A stretch of 64,000 nucleotides of DNA from Euglena gracilis (lineage: Eukaryota; Euglenida; Euglenophyceae; Euglenales), in NCBI GenBank assembly GCA_039621445.1, contig CP154954.1, positions 34,507,737 to 34,571,736 of the forward strand, written 5' to 3'. This document shows, one piece after another, positions 60,585 through 64,000 of this stretch. Position 1 is the stretch's first letter. Every line of letters starts with the position of its first letter. A program made the position numbers and the translations under genes. The notes beneath the pieces are model-generated. The model was not told where the DNA came from. It saw nothing but the letters and a program-made list of their open reading frames with translations, and did no database searches.

Positions 60585-61645
60585 TGTAACCGTGAATTGA
60601 GGCCCGGCGCCTGCCCTGTATTTCGTGGGTGTGAACACGAAATACAGGGCGTTATTTTGGATTCACGAATACAGGCTGTATTCGTGAATAGGGAATTCAC
60701 GAAATACAGGCTGTATTTCGTGAATCGGATTTTTTTTTTGTGTTTTAACCAGCTTCTGAAACCAGAAACCTCCTTGCATCACATCGTCCGAAGTGATTCA
60801 GAAAAAAAACCAAATGCACAAAGCAAAAGAAAATTGAATGGCATATCCAGGGTGAGAAAAGAAGGCGGTGCACAACTAGTGCAACGTCAGACAGCAAAGT
60901 GTGTGGATTAACGCGGGGAAAGCTAACGTGGTTTGCATGAATGACACACCCATGACCCATGTTTGGGCTCATGGCATAAATTCACACAACGCCAGTGGTA
61001 TGAAAGGGAACAAACATCACACTGCACTCGGTTCATATCACGACACGGGGTGAACGACCACGCCACATCTGGCACATGTGGGGGCGGCTGACACAAGGCG
61101 GCGTTTCTCCCAACCCTGCTTAACTGTGGCCAAAAATTCAGCAACTTTTGGGGGTTGTGGCAACATTCTTTCCATGGTGTTTGCCGCTTTCTTCGCCATT
61201 TTTCGGAGAACAGACTGAGGAGAAACACAGTGTGAAGGTGGGAAAATAGCACTTTTTGCTCTAAAACCGAAAAGCATTGTGGGGGCCTTTGCGGGGGGAC
61301 CGGCCGCCTTCGGCGCCCCCCCCCCCAAAGTGCCCCCCAATAACTTGGCCTTACACCCATATCTCGTTTTCCAGGAGCAAGGGTGTGTTATCAATGTGTT
61401 CCAGGTCATCTCGACAATGTTTTCACATTTTGGTTTCTATTCACGGAATACAGGGCGTTATTTTCAATTCACGAATACAGGCTGTATTTGTGAATAGGGT
61501 ATTCACGAAATACAGGCTGTATTTCGTGAATAGGATTTTTAGGAAATTTTGGGCAAAAAAACGGTCCAAAAGTGCCCTAAACCATGGCGTGAAGCACATC
61601 AACGAAATACGGGGCAGGCGCCGGGCCTCTTGATTAACGGTTACA
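60585..61645. mobile_element. T4: ~1.06-kb TIR element with subterminal hairpins
   Basis: TIRs of ~43 bp: TGTAACCGT(G/T)AAT...GAGGCCCGGCGCCTGCCC, then (T/C)GTATTTCGT. Next to each end are near-perfect palindromes such as CACGAATACAG-GC-TGTATTCGTG and its CACGAAATACAG variant (60,650-60,733; 61,437-61,545), arranged as direct repeats. No clear target duplication; no ORF recognised. Confidence 0.7.
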
Positions 61646-61665
61646 GAAAAATCGTGGGCTATAAC

Positions 61666-61738
61666 CCGTATACAGGCCGTATAACGGGTCAAGGGCGCCG
61701 TAGGCACCCTTGACCCGTTATACGGCCTGTATACGGGC
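61666..61738. repeat. 73-nt near-perfect hairpin
   Basis: CCCGTATACAGGCCGTATAA followed by CGGGTCAAGGG is complementary to the right half; the tip is GCC-GTA-GGC. Stem of about 34 bp. Confidence 0.9.
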
Positions 61739-61745
61739 TCCGGGC

Positions 61746-61856
61746 GGGAAATTGGCCATGGAACTTTTGGTGGTCGCTAGCGACCGAATTCTGGCGACCG
61801 GTCGCTAGCGACCGTTGGTGGTCGGAGCGACCGGTCGCTAGCGACCATAGGTGTCA
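61746..61856. repeat. T1-family terminus-like fragment
   Basis: GAAATTGGCCATGGAACTTT, then palindromic GGTCGCTAGCGACC units. Confidence 0.55.
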
Positions 61857-61974
61857 CAAGGGGGGGTCGGGGAGGGCGCCCGCCCCCCCCGGGATTTTGG
61901 AAAGAAAAAAATTTTTGTAGCATGAATGTGATGTTTTTCTTTGTAATGCCATGTTCAATGGTTCAAAGGGCGTT

Positions 61975-62265
61975 ACCGTCTCGGCTGCCTTCGGCAGCCA
62001 CCTTGCCAGTTAAAAGCACATTTTTGGAGAATGAAATTGCAAAATCCATTACCGTCTCGGCCGCCTTTGGCGGCCGAAATAAAAATCCTTGAAAAAACCC
62101 TACGGCACTTCTTGATGTTTAAACCGGCGTTTGAGACGCCGGGTCCAGGACAGAACCGGCGTCCCCCCCGCACGGGTTTTCCGGACGCCCGTTCTGTCCT
62201 AAAACCCGGCGTCAGGAACGCCGGTTCTGTCCAAAACCCGGCGTCCGGTTTGGATTTTGGCCACA
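61975..62265. repeat. Cluster of short hairpins
   Basis: Four or more stems: GGCTGCCTTCGGCAGCC, GGCCGCCTTTGGCGGCC, CCGGCGTTTGAGACGCCGG, and an AGGACAGAACCGGCGTCC-type arm with a facing complement near 62,180-62,205. Confidence 0.75.
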
Positions 62266-62519
62266 AACCGCCTTTTTTTCCCCTCCTTTGGTGCTAATTG
62301 TTTCTTGGGACCCCACAAACCACTTTCACCTTGGCTGTTTGAATACAAACTGATATCCTCATATGTCCCCCTGCCTCCATTTTCTTGACCAGCCGAGTTT
62401 GGGGGAAACTCTTCGGGTCAACGAAAAAAAAATGATTTTGCGCAAAGTGAAAAAAAATGGCTTCACACCCCCCCCCCCAGTTTGCGAAGTCGACACAGTT
62501 GGTTTGAGTTGGGGGGTTT

Positions 62520-63034
62520 CCAAAGGGGTTCTACCCAGGGAGGCTAGGCACAATGGGGGGGGGGGGTGGGGGGGGGGGGGCGAGCGGCCGCGCGGGGGGG
62601 GAGGGGGAGGGGGGTCCGAGGGCGGCCGCCGCGGCGCGCGGCCCATTTTCGGGTCCAAAAGTGGCCATTTTTGGCCATTTTTGGGCCATTTTTGCAAAAA
62701 AAAATGCCTTTTTCTTGGGCACAGTGGGGGGCGGGGGGGGTTGAGGGTGGGGGGAGAGTTGCGTCACAGGGGCCGCGGGGGGGGGGGGAGGGGGGGGGTC
62801 CCGGACCCCCCTGAGCGGCGCGCCTAGCCTCCCCTCTTTCGCTTTCTAGCGTTTTTGGAGCATTGGACTTCAAAAAAGGCGTTAGCGTCTCGGCCCCTTT
62901 GGGTAAAAAAAAAATGGATTCTCTGTGTGCCATGAAAAAATTTTGTGTCGTTGGCCGGGAAAAAAAGATGCTCCCCCCCCGGGTTCGCCCCCCCCCCCCC
63001 CCCGAAAAAATTTCCTCCGCTTCGCGCCAAAAAA

Positions 63035-63076
<42 letters not shown>

Positions 63077-63164
63077 AGAAAACCATCCCCCCTCCTTTCC
63101 CCCCCCTCCCCTGGAAAATTTATAGAAATTTTGCTAAGTGTCATAGGATGGGGGGTGGACGTTG

Positions 63165-63200
<36 letters not shown>

Positions 63201-63590
63201 CTTGGGATAACCCTCACCCCCCCTCAGAGTAACGTTTTTTTTTTGCTTACCCCCCCCGCAAAGTGTGGAAGGAAAAATTTCCCCCAAAAGCCAAAATTTC
63301 ATATGGTTCCCGCTTTTAGGATCTTGCACTATGTCACACAATGTACGTTACTTGTCATTGGAAGGCGGGGGGGGGGTACGGGGGGAGGGGGGCGCAGCGG
63401 GGGGGGGGGGGGGGGGCGTGGCATAACCCTCCCCCCCCCCTCAGAGTGGCTAACGTTTTTTGTCAAATTTGCTTTACCCCCCCCTCAAAGTGGCCACTTT
63501 CGTTTGGCGCCAAAGCCCAAAAATTTACCCCCCAAAGTGTCCGCTTCCCCAGAGTGGCCGTTTTGGGGCCCCATGGTGCCTGGAGGGGGG
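62520..63590. repeat. G/C homopolymer-rich low complexity
   Basis: Long G- and C-runs (63,039-63,073; 63,167-63,200; 63,396-63,416), GGCCATTTTTGG repeats, and GGGAGGCTAGGC (62,539) mirrored by GCCTAGCCTCCC (62,823). Purine- or Pro-rich frames here are not believable genes. Confidence 0.7.
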
Positions 63591-63596
63591 GTGAGG

Positions 63597-64000
63597 GTAC
63601 ATGCGCACCTGGCCCTGGGTCGGTTACCCCCCCCCCCAGCGGGGATTTTGTTATTGGAGGGCGGGGGGGGGGGGGCGGCAGCCCCCCCCCCCCCGCTAGA
63701 CGACCAAGGGCGCCGAAGGCGCCTTGGGACGGTTTTGTTTACGGTGCGCGTGGCATTACATTGGGGGCCCTGGTATCATGCATCGTTTTTTGCCGTACCG
63801 CTAGACGACCAAGGGCGCCGAAGGCGCCTTGGGACGGTTTTGTTTACGGTGCCCGTGGCATTACATGCGCGCCTGGCCCTGCCGTACAACGGGGGGGGGG
63901 TTTTGTATAACATCCCAATGGGGGGAGGGCTTAAAAAATCTTTGGAGGGGGGGGGTGGTCGAAATTTTGGTGGTCGCTGGCGACCGGTCACTCCGACCAC
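63597..64000 (-). mobile_element. Second T1-family element, inverted, cut by window end
   Basis: 63,600-63,763 and 63,798-63,890 are reverse-complement copies of the T1 163-bp unit (GGCGCC and TTCGGCGCC, TTTTGTTTACGGTGC). A GGGCTTAAAAA and G-run segment then lead to GGTGGTCGCTGGCGACC near 63,970, as in the T1 TIR. Confidence 0.7.

Noticed and set aside
60129-60700. His-Thr or Cys-Val repeat proteins
   Set aside because: Translation of the CA/CACG microsatellite.
62363-63232. Pro- and Gly-rich frames of 100-190 codons
   Set aside because: They come from long C- and G-runs; present in overlapping frames on both strands.

Overview
The window is a repeat-dense stretch of a eukaryotic nuclear genome in which I recognise no complete cellular gene. 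Evidence for a eukaryote: non-LTR retrotransposons with a C-terminal restriction-like endonuclease (RLE), hAT-like and other terminal-inverted-repeat (TIR) DNA elements with target-site duplications, tRNA-like genes with A/B boxes and T-run terminators, TATA boxes, and kilobases of G/C-homopolymer-rich satellite. The lineage cannot be fixed from sequence alone; a protist or alga with a large genome is a guess.

Layout. 0-3 kb: short repeats, hairpins, a tRNA-like sequence and a duplicated basic ORF1-like fragment. 3-43 kb: a nest of at least eight RLE-type non-LTR retrotransposon copies, named here A0 (3.4-4.9 kb, -), B1 (4.9-12.3 kb, -, split by three insertions), A1 (12.35-18.76 kb, +), C2 (18.8-20.7 kb, +, 5'-truncated), C1 (20.7-24.8 kb, +), D (25.0-32.4 kb, +), B2 (32.4-35.6 kb, -, longest intact ORF), B3 (36.8-37.9 kb, -, truncated) and E (38.0-43.0 kb, -). 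43-45 kb: mostly unique sequence. 45-56 kb: satellites and two long-TIR elements carrying tandem arrays. 56-64 kb: unique sequence mixed with TIR elements, hairpin clusters and microsatellites.

How the parts work together. All retrotransposons share one enzyme: a reverse transcriptase (RT) with a YLDD-type catalytic motif, a C-x2-C zinc motif, and a PD-(D/E)XK-like RLE core. In A1, C1, D and E the polyprotein upstream of the RT carries 2A-like ribosome-skipping motifs (G-D-[VI]-E-x-N-P-G-P): three in A1, four in D, one each in C1 and E. 2A peptides are known from APE-type non-LTR elements such as those of trypanosomes and sea urchin. Here they sit on RLE-type elements and cut the polyprotein into several products, including a C-x2-C-x14-H-x3-C zinc-finger protein and, in A1, a domain resembling the Dam-like methyltransferase of DIRS elements. 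Several elements are head-to-tail. Four junctions hold a TATA box followed 27-30 bp later by a conserved ~48-bp leader, and the next element lies downstream. This suggests that a promoter at one element's 3' end drives its neighbour, as in Drosophila HeT-A. A second conserved 5' signature (TGAGTGTCTAT plus a T-run and CG) precedes ORF1 in A1 and D and the 5' end of E. Most copies are broken by frameshifts, often in homopolymer runs, so assembly error cannot be excluded.
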